A DNA stretch of 64,000 nucleotides from positions 7,116,456 to 7,180,455 of the forward strand of contig OX328108.1 of assembly GCA_946811185.2 (NCBI GenBank), in the 5' to 3' direction. The position numbers and the translations under genes are program-made. The notes under the pieces are model-generated. The model had not been told where the DNA came from. It saw only the letters and a program-made list of their open reading frames with translations, and did no database searches. Positions 52,953-62,083 of the stretch are shown piece by piece (the stretch's first letter is position 1; each line of letters opens with the position of its first letter). The stretch comes from Hippopus hippopus (lineage: Eukaryota; Mollusca; Bivalvia; Cardiida; Cardiidae).

Positions 52953-53198
52953 GAGCACTGCTCTGTGAAAAGGGCGCTAAATGCATCTGCAAAAAGATTC
53001 GACGCACGTCAGCCTGCGTAGTACGCACAGGCTGACTTGGGTCCAAATTATTTGCTAATGGTCAATTTTCTGCATGTCGAAGGATCAGTCTACCTAATGA
53101 TTCAAAATGGGTTCTATGGTTTCATAAATACGTGATGACTTGCTTGGTATTATGCATCACGGAGATGTATTAAATCTCCTTTTGCAAAGCACAGCTCA
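52953..53198 (+). mobile_element. pal-D element
   Basis: GAGCACTGCTCTGTGAAAAG to TTTGCAAAGCACAGCTCA. The hairpin GACGCACGTCAGCCTGCGTA is only partly matched. Confidence 0.8.
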
Positions 53199-53753
53199 TA
53201 TCTTTTCCCTAATATGTACAGCGTAATCTCGATCTACATTCTACGGAAAAATCCATCGGTGGTCGCATGGGAGAAGGGTTCACGTGACATTTACCCTGCA
53301 CAAGTTGGCTTCTTTACCAAAGAAGCCAGGAGAGGTCAGCATCAATGTTTTCAAATAGTTTATTGGCTTTTAATTTCAATATATTTTGGTACATGTAAAC
53401 AAACAAGTAAAAAAGCCGCCGTGTGGAAACCTCATATGCTTTACATGACGGTCATTTGACCTTCTTGTCGCGTTTTCAAGTCGCATGATCTTGTCCAGCG
53501 GTCTTCTTTCTCTTTTTTAACGAAATTCTTCTTATTTTTTCTTCTGCTTAGATTTATTTGCTTAATAAAAAATTACAATTATTTGAGAGGTTATTTGCAG
53601 CCATGGCAAATTAATATAACAAGTCTTTTCTGAAATTCGTCATATAAAAATAAACCACGTCTATTTCCTGTTTCGGTTTTTTGACTTCGCTTTATTTACA
53701 AAACCATGACGAAACAGACTGTGTATCAGAACAATTTTGCAAGAAAAATGGAT
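53199..53753. other. no feature recognised
   Basis: One 81-codon open frame (53214-53459) without known domain. Confidence 0.35.
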
Positions 53754-53756
53754 TTA

Positions 53757-54053
53757 GACAGCAAATTCTGTGGCAGTCTGCCTTTTAAACTCACCACTGT
53801 TGGAGAGGTCTGATGACCTCTCCAATGACGAAAACATCAAACACAATAGTAAACATCTCACGCAGTAACACGTTATTGAAAACCGATCTTGTCTACGAGA
53901 CAGAATTTGACTCTCTAAAAGCCTCCGAGACACCGAGAACAAAAGATTTGAATCTAATTTCTGCGCCATGGAATCCGACGTTCATGACAGTCGGATCTGG
54001 TTTCAACAGTCTAGTTAATTGCATTAACCTTCTAAATGTCAATGGGAAGAAAA
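53757..54053. other. repeat-free segment open on both strands
   Basis: On the minus strand ATGGCGCAGAAATTAG starts 71 codons (MAQKLDSNLLFSVSRRLLES...), with CTGC|GTGAGA inside as a possible donor. The plus strand is open for about 80 codons. A perfect 11-bp hairpin, TTGGAGAGGTC / GACCTCTCCAA with loop TGAT, lies at 53800-53825. Could be a first exon; no family recognised. Confidence 0.3.
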
Positions 54054-54209
54054 AAAAAATTCGCTCTTATGGAATCTATATAAAGATCTGGGCCCGTATT
54101 CACGAACCATCCTTAAGAAGGTTTTTGTCTTATCCTCCAGAATTTTATAAATGTGAAAGTAACACAACTTCTGATTGGTTAACTGTTTAGTTAAGTCAAT
54201 CAGAAAGTG

Positions 54210-54500
54210 CCGAACTCCGATAGCTCAGTCGGTAGCGTACAGAACTTGAGGACAGGAGGTCGAAGGTTCGATCCCAGGCTCGGCCAATTTCTTTCCGAGA
54301 ATTGATGATAATCATTGCGACAGGATTCATTCCTCTGCCACCACTGCCATTGTTTCGACAATGGTTATGTGGGAAAGCAGCCAGTGGCTTGTGTGGAGTA
54401 CTGGTAACAGAAACTCCAGGAAAGCATGGATAGGTACACTGGAATATATACAACAGAAATAATGTTGAAAAATGGCGTCAAACACCATACAATCATTCGG
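54210..54500 (+). repeat. tRNA-derived SINE
   Basis: CCGATAGCTCAGTCGGTAGC (box A), GAAGGTTCGATCCCAGGC (box B), ATTTCTTTCCGAGAATTGAT, GCATGGATAGGTACACTGG, tail GGCGTCAAACACCATACAAT. Confidence 0.9.
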
Positions 54501-54640
54501 CATACCTCGGGTGATGGGAGCCATCAAATCCCTCGGCTGTATCTGGTAGCTTGATATGCACCTACACGGTATATTTCATCGCCGGATATACGTCGGTTTA
54601 CCGTTCTGAAAATTGTAAGACTCCTCCTAAAAAAGAAACT
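54496..54640 (+). repeat. family G segment
   Basis: TTCGGCATACCTCGGGTGAT, GGGAGCCATCAAATCCCTCG, CGGCTGTATCTGG. Reverse complement of 30680-30805. Confidence 0.75.
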
Positions 54641-55207
54641 TGATTCTCAATTTTCTATCAAAATCTTTCTTACAATTTTTCAGTTGACAAACAGTTCGTA
54701 CATTCAGTTTTTAACGTGATTTGTCTATTCCGATTGAAGTTTACACCGACAGATAGACAGATGTGAATGACTTCATCGAGGTTGTTTATGTCGTTGCTGC
54801 TAAACGACTTACAGTGGCGCCGTCATGTATAAGATCACATGATTGGCAGTTCAAATGGAAACGACCGTTATACAGACGAGGTTAGATGTACATGTAGGTA
54901 AGGTTTCGGCCGAGTTGTGACGAGTGACCAAATACAATCACTCAGTCAGTCAGAAAAGTGTTTTATTTTCACATTTGGAAAAGCTTGGAGAATAAGGCAA
55001 AGAATGCTCTAAAGAATGGTTGGTGAATTTCGATCCCAAACTTAATAAATGGGTGTTTCCTTCGTGTTATCTGATCTTTGATCCAAAGTTTTCATTTTTT
55101 ATTCTTAAAAATTACGAAAAAAAAAAAAGGAAAACGACAAGAAAAACATAACTACCACCATCAGCAACAAAGAAGGACGACAATTTCTGGCAAAAGCCCT
55201 TATACTT

Positions 55208-55425
55208 TTAACCCTTTACACACAAGATCCAGAGTTTTAAAGACCCTGAGGAAGAAACCTCTTGAAAACATTGTGGGCCAAGGAGAAAATGCTGGTAACC
55301 AGCATTTTCTCCTTTTCCCACAATGTTTTCTACCCTATAAAAGACACATTTCGTCATTTTGGTCATATTTAATTTGTCGTCTGCAATTGCTTTCAATTTG
55401 GACAAGTCTACATTTTTGTTTCGCT
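55208..55425 (-). mobile_element. pal-C, reverse (duplication unit 1)
   Basis: TTAACCCTTTACACACAAGA to CAAGTCTACATTTTTGTTTC. The core AAATGCTGGTAACCAGCATT is near perfect. Confidence 0.85.
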
Positions 55426-55653
55426 CTTATGGAATCTATATAAAGATCAAACTTACACAATTGTTTTTTTGTTGTTGTTTTTTTCGCGTAATCAGGTCTT
55501 TGATTCAAACTTTTAAATCTTTTGTAGGATCTTTGTTCTTAAAAAGTAAGAAAAAAAAAAAAAAGAACAAAAATAAAATGAAAAACGCACAACGTTCACG
55601 ACTACCACCAACAACAATAAACACGATAATTTTAGAAAAAAGCCCATTTCCTT

Positions 55654-55890
55654 TTAACCCTTTACCACACGATCCAGAGTTTTAACGACCCATTAGGAAG
55701 AAAGCTCTTGAAAACAATTTGGGAAAAGGAGAAAATGCTGGAAACCAGCATTTTCTTCTCCTTTTTCCACAGTGTTTTCTACCCTATATATAAAAGAAAA
55801 AATTGATCATTATGGCCACATTTAAATTATCATCAGCAATTGCTTTCATTTAGGACAAGTGTTACATTTTTGTCTTGTTGTAAAGGGTTC
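55654..55890 (-). mobile_element. pal-C, reverse (duplication unit 2)
   Basis: TTAACCCTTTACCACACGAT to CTTGTTGTAAAGGGTTC. The core AATGCTGGAAACCAGCATTT has a CTTCTC insertion in one arm. Confidence 0.85.
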
Positions 55891-55929
55891 AGCACGCTCT
55901 ATAAGGATCACCACTCCCACGCATCAACA

Positions 55930-56143
55930 ATCTAACTCTTATCCCGCTAAATAAGTAAAATGAAACTTTCAAGCCGAAAGTAAAAACCTAAATATTACAA
56001 TCTCAGTCATTTCGCTAGGTGAAAAATGTTTCCTCATCGGACAGTGTAGATTTAAGATTAGACTGCATGTTCTGTGCAGTCTGATCTTAATCTGCACTGT
56101 CCGCAAAAGGTTAGTGAGTCGCGCTTAGCAGCCTAAGTGTTAA
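55930..56143 (-). mobile_element. pal-B, reverse
   Basis: TCTTATCCCGCTAAATAAGT to TTAGCAGCCTAAGTGTTAA. The hairpin at 56036-56103 has a few unpaired changes. Confidence 0.85.
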
Positions 56144-56479
56144 AATCGTTCAATCGTTGAATAGAATATACATGTAGAAGCTTGTAAACAGACCATTGAA
56201 TTGCACAATATTTGCTGATTGTTGTGAAAATTCAATTTTGTACAACCATTTTTGGAGTCTTCTAGCGCTATGTTTTCATTCATTCATTTCATTCATTCAC
56301 TAAAAACGCCATGGGAAATACGATATCGTGAAAACTGAATTGTCTACAGCGTCGTGGCACGTTGCTGTAATTTGTCAATGCTTTCAATAAAACACCCACT
56401 TTATGCACATTCTGTCAAACACGACCTCTGTTAGTTTTTTTTTTACGAAGAGTGTGGACCAAAATCCAAAGACCGTTCT
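56144..56479. other. ATTC-rich spacer
   Basis: CATTCATTCATTTCATTCAT near 56276 followed by AAAACGCCATGG suggests the remains of a reverse SINE tail. Confidence 0.35.
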
Positions 56480-56689
56480 ACCTTATTCGGATCAGTTTAC
56501 GCAGTCCGCTCAGGCTGACCTGAGTCGAAACTTTGTTGAATTTTCTGCATGTCGAAGGACTAGTGTACCTCATGATTCAGTCGGTCGATATACAAAATCG
56601 ATTTTATGGATCCCAAATTATGTGATAACTGGCTTGGTATCATGAGTCACGGAGATGCGTTAAGTCCCCTTGTCGCAAAGCATGGCTCA
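56480..56689 (+). mobile_element. pal-D, left end lost
   Basis: TACGCAGTCCGCTCAGGCTG, GAAGGACTAGTGTACCTCAT, right end GTCGCAAAGCATGGCTCA. Confidence 0.8.
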
Positions 56690-56789
56690 TTCATATCTAC
56701 ATAAACATTTAATTATTTTAAACGCTCCTGTTTTAGAATACTTCTAATAACACATTTTATCTCTGTATTGAACAGTCAAGAAAAAAATA

Positions 56790-56963
56790 TTAACCCTTAG
56801 GCTGCTAAGCGCGACTCATCGACCTTTTGCGGACAGTGTAGATCAAGATCAGACTGCACAGAACGTGCAGTCTGATCTTAGATCTACACTGTCCGATAAG
56901 GATATTTACCCCCCACTCCCCCTTAAAAGTTTCATTTCACTAAGTCAGCAGGATAAGATTTAA
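56790..56963 (+). mobile_element. pal-B, right flank shortened
   Basis: TTAACCCTTAGGCTGCTAAG to CAGCAGGATAAGATTTAA. The hairpin at 56831-56891 is nearly perfect. The right flank is partly replaced by a C-rich stretch. Confidence 0.85.
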
Positions 56964-57248
56964 GTTTTATTGTTGATGCCAATTTCGATTTGTACAAAAT
57001 AACAGATTATACCACCTGTTTTTCATTAAAATGTCATGAAAAGTCATGAGAATAAATGTGTTTTGTTACCTTATATAAAACGTTATATGTTTTTTTTTTC
57101 ATTCTTTAAGCCAAGCAATTTGTGGAATTTGTTTTCACCCAGTTGTTTGCCAAGGTATTCCTAATGAGAGTGAAATGCAGTTCGGAAGTGTCATAATTTC
57201 AAAATTTAAAATTTGGCTCTTACACGTACAGATTCTTTGCGGTACGCG
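56964..57248. other. no feature recognised
   Basis: AT-rich spacer. Confidence 0.4.
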
Positions 57249-57770
57249 CCTCTACAGACGGTAATGACGGCTTATAACCTCTTCAACTTGTGAACGCCAA
57301 AGCTCGGACCACGTTAGGATGTGGGTTCGATACCCACGGCTGGCCATCAAAAAGTACTTAAACTTCTTTCGGATGAGACGTTAAACCTAGGTCTCATGTG
57401 ACGCTGCTATACGCTGAGCATTTTAACCCTTAGGCTGGTAAGCGCGACTCACTGACCTTTTGCGGACAGTGTAGATCAAGATCAGACTGCACTGAACGTG
57501 TAGTCTGATCTTGGATCTACACTGGCCGATAAGGAGATATTATTCCTTAAAACATAACTTTGAAATAGCAATATTTGGATTCTTACTATCGAACTGAAAA
57601 TTTCATTTTAGTTATTTAGCAGGATTAGGGTTAAAGAACCAGGCGTAACTTATGATGGGTTTCGTCCTATATCCTGCTTTATCCCCTGTAACAAAAGTAA
57701 CAGGCTTCTGGGGGCGTCGCCCATATGGGCGACCGGTGGCGACGATAAATATACAGAAAATGAAACAAAA
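57249..57770 (+). repeat. second-family SINE split by pal-B
   Basis: GGATGTGGGTTCGATACCCA (box B), TCGGATGAGACGTTAAACCT, CGCTGAGCATTT, then pal-B, then AGAACCAGGCGTAACTTATG and GGGCGTCGCCCATATGGGCG. Parallel to 34286-34775. Confidence 0.8.
57423..57634 (+). mobile_element. pal-B with verified TTAA target
   Basis: TTAACCCTTAGGCTGGTAAG to TTTAGCAGGATTAGGGTTAA. Removing it and one TTAA restores GAGCATTTTAAAGAACCAGG. The uninterrupted SINE copy at 34450-34480 reads GAGCACTTGAAAGAACAAGG. Confidence 0.9.
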
Positions 57771-57948
57771 AACTGTACGAAATGTGCTGGTCGCTTGGAA
57801 TACGTATGTGTCTTACTCATTGTAACTTTGCAATGATTAACGATTCACCAAGAAATTTATTAGATTACCAGAAAGATTGTAGATAATCCTGTTTGTGATC
57901 AAGAGATTTAACCGCAATTCAAATGAAAAGAAGACTTTGTTCTCAACA

Positions 57949-58172
57949 TTAAACCCTTACCACTCAATCCCGATTTTTTACAATATGGAGGAAAAAAGGA
58001 AAACACTGGGAAAAAGAGAAAATCCTGGCCACCACTATCTTCTCCCTTTTCCATAATGTTTTCTAATCTTTTAAGGACAAAATGTCATTATTTGAACTAA
58101 AGTTAATATGTCGTCTGCAAATGCTTTTGATTTTGATGATTTTACAAATTTTTTCATCTAGTCAACAATTAA
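57949..58172 (-). mobile_element. pal-C, reverse
   Basis: TTAAACCCTTACCACTCAAT to TCATCTAGTCAACAATTAA. The core AATCCTGGCCACCACTATC is decayed. Confidence 0.75.
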
Positions 58173-58222
58173 GCATTTCCATTGCTTTTTACACTAGTGT
58201 ATAAGATAAGGGAACATTATTA

Positions 58223-58655
58223 AATAGAGGATATTTAATGCACCACTCGTGAAAATATTACCGATGATGTTCACTCGATGAAATAAATTCAATCTTTAAA
58301 AAAAAAATCCACTAATGCTTCCAACCCCTTTTTTGTTGGGGTTTTCATCTAACTCCAGTAAAGTTGTTTTCGGTAATTCCCCGTGGCGTACCTCTCCCCG
58401 CATAAAAACTCATTACGTTATTATGTAAAGAGCGAGAAATGCAGGGTAAATGCTCATAAATTACGTCATTTTTCCTTGTGGTTGAATGGCATGCACTGTT
58501 TACCTAGAAAACCAATGCGCGGGAAATGCTGTTTCTACCTTCAATTTAAGAGTTACGAAAATATTTACAGTAAATTTGACTGGTCGTAACCATTAATCAT
58601 AAAACCTTATAATACAGTATTATTTTCCAATAGATTACCGAAAAGCATGAAATAA
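58223..58655 (+). repeat. family F repeat, hairpin reduced
   Basis: TAAATAGAGGATATTTAATG, CACTCGTGAAAATATTACCG, AAATTACGTCATTTTTCC, ending ATTACCGAAAAGCATGAAAT. The left hairpin arm is deleted. Confidence 0.7.
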
Positions 58656-58712
58656 GACTTCTTATTTCGAGCCGTTGCCATGGAATGTAGCTGATCAACA
58701 TTTTAAATTTTT

Positions 58713-58870
58713 ACCAAACAATTAAATATAGATTTATCCATCTTGGAAAAAAAAAAAAAGAAGAGAAAAAAAAAAAAAGGTGCAGAAGAAATATCATATA
58801 TGCCTCAAATGAAGGAATATGTCTTCAATAGGGAAGAAATCATTTTGGAAAAGATAATACAGAAACCCAT
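58713..58870 (+). repeat. pal-C, degenerate
   Basis: TTTACCAAACAATTAAATAT at left, then A-rich DNA replaces the core. Confidence 0.4.
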
Positions 58871-58950
58871 CAACGTAATCAACGTCTTAGGCAACCCATA
58901 CATAACCTAAACCGTGTCAGAATAACAATTCCTTAACTGTAGTTGTCGAC

Positions 58951-59038
58951 TCCCACTGATGTCGATGTCCCACTGATGTCGATGTCCCACTGATGTCGAT
59001 TTCCCACTGATGTCGATGTCCCACTGATGTCGATGTGT
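58951..59038 (+). repeat. 17-bp tandem repeat, five copies
   Basis: TCCCACTGATGTCGATG repeats at 58951, 58968, 58985, 59002 and 59019 with one substitution, so it is very recent. Confidence 0.95.
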
Positions 59039-59039
59039 C

Positions 59040-59481
59040 TTAATCCTCATCCTGCAGAGTAAGTTAACTCATTACCAAACGACAAAATTTTAGGTTTGTC
59101 CAAATCGAAAGCATTTGCAGACGACAAAGTAAAAGAGACTGAAAATTTGAAACTTGTTTTGTGAAGGGTAGAAAACATTGTGGGAAAAGGAGAAAATGCT
59201 GGTTACCAGCATTTTCTCCTTTTCCCACAATGTTTTCTCAAGGCTTCTTTCTCAGGGTCGTCAAAAGTAGGGATTGTGTGGTAATGGGTTAAATTAAATG
59301 ATGACTTCAAGTCGATAGTAAAAGTCCAAAGGTTCCTTTTTCAAAGTTAATTTTTGGGTAGAATTATCTCCTTATCGGACAGTGTAGATCAAAGATCAGA
59401 CTGCACGTTCTGTGCAGTCTGATCTTGATCTACGCTGTCCGCAAAAGGTCAGTGAGTTGAGCTCAGCAGCGTACGGGTTAA
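59040..59481 (-). mobile_element. pal-B, reverse, split by pal-C
   Basis: TTAATCCTCATCCTGCAGAG, then a full pal-C, then ATGATGACTTCAAGTCGATA and the hairpin near 59377-59440, ending CAGCGTACGGGTTAA. The pal-C lies where intact pal-B reads AAGTAAAATGAAA. Confidence 0.85.
59064..59292 (+). mobile_element. pal-C with perfect 33-bp-arm palindrome, nested in pal-B
   Basis: TTAACTCATTACCAAACGAC to GTGGTAATGGGTTAA. 59171-59237 is a flawless palindrome of 33-bp arms around one T, beginning GAAAACATTGTGGGAAAAGG. Probably a recent insertion. Confidence 0.92.
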
Positions 59482-59733
59482 TGGAGTTAATATTCTATAA
59501 CAATTCACCGGGTACCTTCAGTTTGGCAATCTTAATAATTGACACCAGTATGTTATGCATTTTGAAAAATAACGTGCAGTCTGATCTTGATCTACGCTGT
59601 GTGCAAAAGGTCAGTGATGTATGCTCAGCAGCCTACGGGTTAATGGGTTAATATATTATAACAATTTACCGGATACCTTCAGTTTGGCAATCTCAATAAT
59701 TGACACCAGTATCTTATGCATTTTGAAAAATAA
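59412..59733 (+). repeat. 162-bp tandem duplication starting in a pal-B loop
   Basis: Unit starts GTGCAGTCTGATCTTGATCT (second arm of the hairpin) at 59412 and again at 59574, and includes TTTACCGGATACCTTCAGTT-type flank. The left boundary lies in the hairpin loop. Confidence 0.9.
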
Positions 59734-59895
59734 TTGATACATAAAACAAGCCGTCCAAATTACCTACAAAAACTCAATTATAGACTTTTCTATGACATCG
59801 ATTAAAGCAAAGCCCCATATCTCCGATCCAAAAGTAAATATCGGAACTACCATAGAATTGTTTTTGCCGTGGTCTAGGACAACAGCGGAGTAAAT

Positions 59896-60105
59896 TTAAC
59901 CCTTAGACTGCTAAGCACGAATCAAGGACCTTTTGCGAACAGTGTAGATTAAGACAGACTCCACAGAACGCGCAGACTGATCTTGGATAAACACTGTCCG
60001 ATAAGGGGAAATCTTTCCCCCAAAACACATTTGAAATAGCAACATTTGGCTTTTTGCAATCGGCTTGAAAGTTTCATTTCACTTATTTAGAAGGATAACG
60101 GTTAA
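59896..60105 (+). mobile_element. pal-B inside fossil reverse transcriptase
   Basis: TTAACCCTTAGACTGCTAAG to AGAAGGATAACGGTTAA. Hairpin partly decayed. It lies just downstream (minus-strand sense) of the RT C-terminal motif. Confidence 0.85.
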
Positions 60106-60264
60106 ACCCATATAGATCTTATTAACTGACGCTGTTTTAACTTGTTCTCTATTATAAAAACGTGTTTCATTGTATCACAGCAGGCCACCATTTCTAAAGA
60201 TAATAATTTCAGTTTTCTTAAGATTAACTTTTATATACAATATCTTAAGAAAAGGAAGAAATTG

Positions 60265-60480
60265 CATTCACTCTTTCACTACTGAATTATAAAAAGTGCA
60301 TTTTCTCAAAGGCTAAAAATACATTTCCTCTACAAGATCAAGAGAGAGTTCGGTTCCAATCTAGAATATGGCAGTGGACAGTGCAGATCAGAGATTAGAC
60401 TGCACGTTCTGTGCAGTCTGATCTTGAGCTACACTGTCCACAAAAGCTTCTTGTGTCGTCTACAGTTAGGAAAGAGTTAA
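60265..60480. mobile_element. pal-B-like palindrome, variant ends
   Basis: AGTGGACAGTGCAGATCAGA hairpin with its complement near 60370-60438. Right end GGAAAGAGTTAA. The left limit is approximate. Confidence 0.6.
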
Positions 60481-60769
60481 GTTGTAATTGTAGGTTAACT
60501 GCCTTTTCGGTGCAATTAGCAAAATCATCAGCATACATTAACCAATATATACAGCGTATCTCATTTGTGATAAAAATACTATTGTGACATTTATCTCTAA
60601 TATAAGATCATTTATGTATAAAGAGAAGATTATCAGTAGATTTAAATCACATTGTCTGGTGCCAAACGTTGCAAAGGAACGGTTCTGAGGACTAATTCTG
60701 CCAATTTCTTTTTTTTTTCTTCACATGAGTGCTTAACTTTGAATACATTGATAGCAGAACATTAACGAT

Positions 60770-61125
60770 ACATACATGTATATACTCGTTTTCAGCCAGT
60801 TTTTTACCCATTTCATCCTTATTTTATGAAACTATAATCATTCTTGTATCCTTATGTCAAATGTTGCCCCTGACGGCTGCAAAGTTGCACAGATTACGAC
60901 GGATAGAAAGTGCATTTCATGTTTTGTGAGGCCTCGAAAGCAAAGGCTATTGTCATTTTCGGTTTTAAATGAGGATAAATCCCTTGCATTTTTCTATCCC
61001 TTACACAATATACATGTATAGATATTGATAATTTATCTATGTTTACACAACTGAGCCATTCTACACACTTTCAATTTATAACAGCGTTTTTTTCTCTCTA
61101 GCTTTAAGGATATATCTTTAAGCAT
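60770..61125 (-). mobile_element. element M, copy 2, uninterrupted
   Basis: On the minus strand: TTTAAGCAT.. AAAGATATATCCTTAAAGCT at the start, GTAAACATAGATAAATTATC, TCATTTAAAACCGAAAATGA, CGTCGTAATCTGTGCAACTT, ending near AACTGGCTGAAAACGAG. Inserted between RT motifs A and B. Left limit approximate. Confidence 0.7.
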
Positions 61126-61325
61126 TATACCCTTCCCTGATAGGTTCGAAAATAAGTTAAAGTGCACCAACGAGTCAAAATTAATGCTTTTTGAAAGTCA
61201 AGATACAATACATAAAGGTGTTCAGCACGTTTCATAATATATTTTTTTGGATATGCTCTGTAAGCTTAGTTAGTTATCTACTATAGAATAACCTGACCTA
61301 AAACCTGCTTGTGATTCGCTGATAA

Positions 61326-61484
61326 CTTCAAATGTGACTCTAAAATTGATTTTGTTCATTGTGGAAAATACTGTGGAAAATGGCGAAAATGCTGGTTACC
61401 AGCATTTTTGCCATATTCCACAATGTTTTCAAAAGCCTTTCTCTCCATGTCCTTAAATCACGTGATTGCTTGGTAAAGGTTTAA
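61326..61484 (+). mobile_element. pal-C, left-truncated
   Basis: CAAATGTGACTCTAAAATTG. The core pairs GGAAAATGGCGAAAATGCTGG-type arm with its complement (GCC/GGC changed on both arms). Right end TTGGTAAAGGTTTAA. Confidence 0.8.
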
Positions 61485-61601
61485 TAGAATTGGTATGAAA
61501 AGTTGGCCTGCTGCAAGAGTCCAATTTTCTAACTTCGCTCGGGTGATATCGGAATTATATAAGTCGTAATACTTTGTTTCACAACCGATGCAAAAGACAA
61601 T

Positions 61602-61842
61602 GAGCCATGCTCTGGCAAAAGGGGGCTTAATTTATCTCCATGATTAAGGATACCAAGCAAGACTTCATATAATTGTGGATGAAAAAATATCTATTTTGTC
61701 TGAAAACTGACTAAATTCTGAGGTACAATAGTCCTTTGACATGCAGAAAATTGACCAAAAGCAAAAAAGTTTCGGCCAAGATCAGCCCGCGCGGACTTTT
61801 TGCAGATCCATTAACCCCCTCCTTTTCACAGAGCATGCCTCA
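61602..61842 (-). mobile_element. pal-D, reverse, one hairpin arm deleted
   Basis: GAGCCATGCTCTGGCAAAAG to CACAGAGCATGCCTCA. The hairpin stops at AGCCCGCGCGGAC and continues with TTTTTGCAGATCC, so the second arm is missing. Confidence 0.85.
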
Positions 61843-61850
61843 AATATTTT

Positions 61851-62083
61851 ACACTTTGTCAAACGAAAAACTTTTAAAACTTTTAAACTTGTCCAAATTG
61901 AAAGAACCGGAAGAAGACCCATCAAATTTAACTGAAATGACGTGATTCGTCCTGAAATGCATAGAAAACAATGCGGGGCAAAGGAGAAAATTCTGGTTGC
62001 CTGCATTTTCTCGTTTTCCCACGTTTTCATAAGCCTCTTTCTTCAGGGTAGTCAAAATGTTGGATAATGAGGTAAAGGGTTAA
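61851..62083 (+). mobile_element. pal-C
   Basis: TTTGTCAAACGAAAAACTTT, CAAATTTAACTGAAATGACG, core AATTCTGGTTGCCTGCATTT. Right end GGTAAAGGGTTAA shares TTAA 62080-62083 with element M. Confidence 0.8.

Larger units (their letters stand above)
54089..55036. mobile_element. pal-A split by a SINE-plus-G insertion
   Basis: Left part CCCGTATTCACGAACCATCC to TTCTGATTGG...TCAATCAGAAAGTG. The right arm resumes with GTGTTTTATTTTCACATTTG to GAATGGTTGGTGAATTTCGA. TCAGAAAGTG (54200-54209) and TCAGAAAAGTG (54950-54960) flank the insert. Confidence 0.7.
55068..55918 (+). repeat. tandem segmental duplication, period about 446 bp
   Basis: Each unit is: GATCTTTGATCCAAAGTTTT-type leader, poly-A tract, ACTACCACCA, a reverse pal-C, then CTCT(TATGGAATC)TATA(T)AAAGATC. 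The tail motif TCGCTCTTATGGAATCTATA also stands alone at 54061. Duplication of flank with element, as at 12.2-13.1 kb. Confidence 0.8.
60110..61330 (-). pseudogene. fossil non-LTR retrotransposon reverse transcriptase
   Basis: Minus-strand RT blocks appear in the right order, in shifting frames. QAGFRSGYS at about 61311-61285; YLDFQKA (motif A) at 61205-61185; FGTRQCD (motif B, normally GxRQGD) near 60666-60640, followed by a SLYINDL-like stretch; YADD (catalytic) at 60535; and VNLKKTEIIIFRNGG near 60220. Frameshifts, stops and insertions (M at 60770-61125, pal-B at 60265-60480) make it non-functional. The motif pattern is that of a non-LTR RT; the clade is not determined. The open frame at 60729-60929 is unrelated. 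Confidence 0.75.

Noticed and set aside
54210..54285. Possible tRNA gene
   Set aside because: Box A and B present but no cloverleaf acceptor stem, and a SINE body follows. The same holds at 10036, 20836, 34286, 44995, 57249 and 62278.
58951..59038. CRISPR-like regular repeat
   Set aside because: Units are contiguous 17-mers without spacers, in eukaryotic DNA; a simple tandem repeat.
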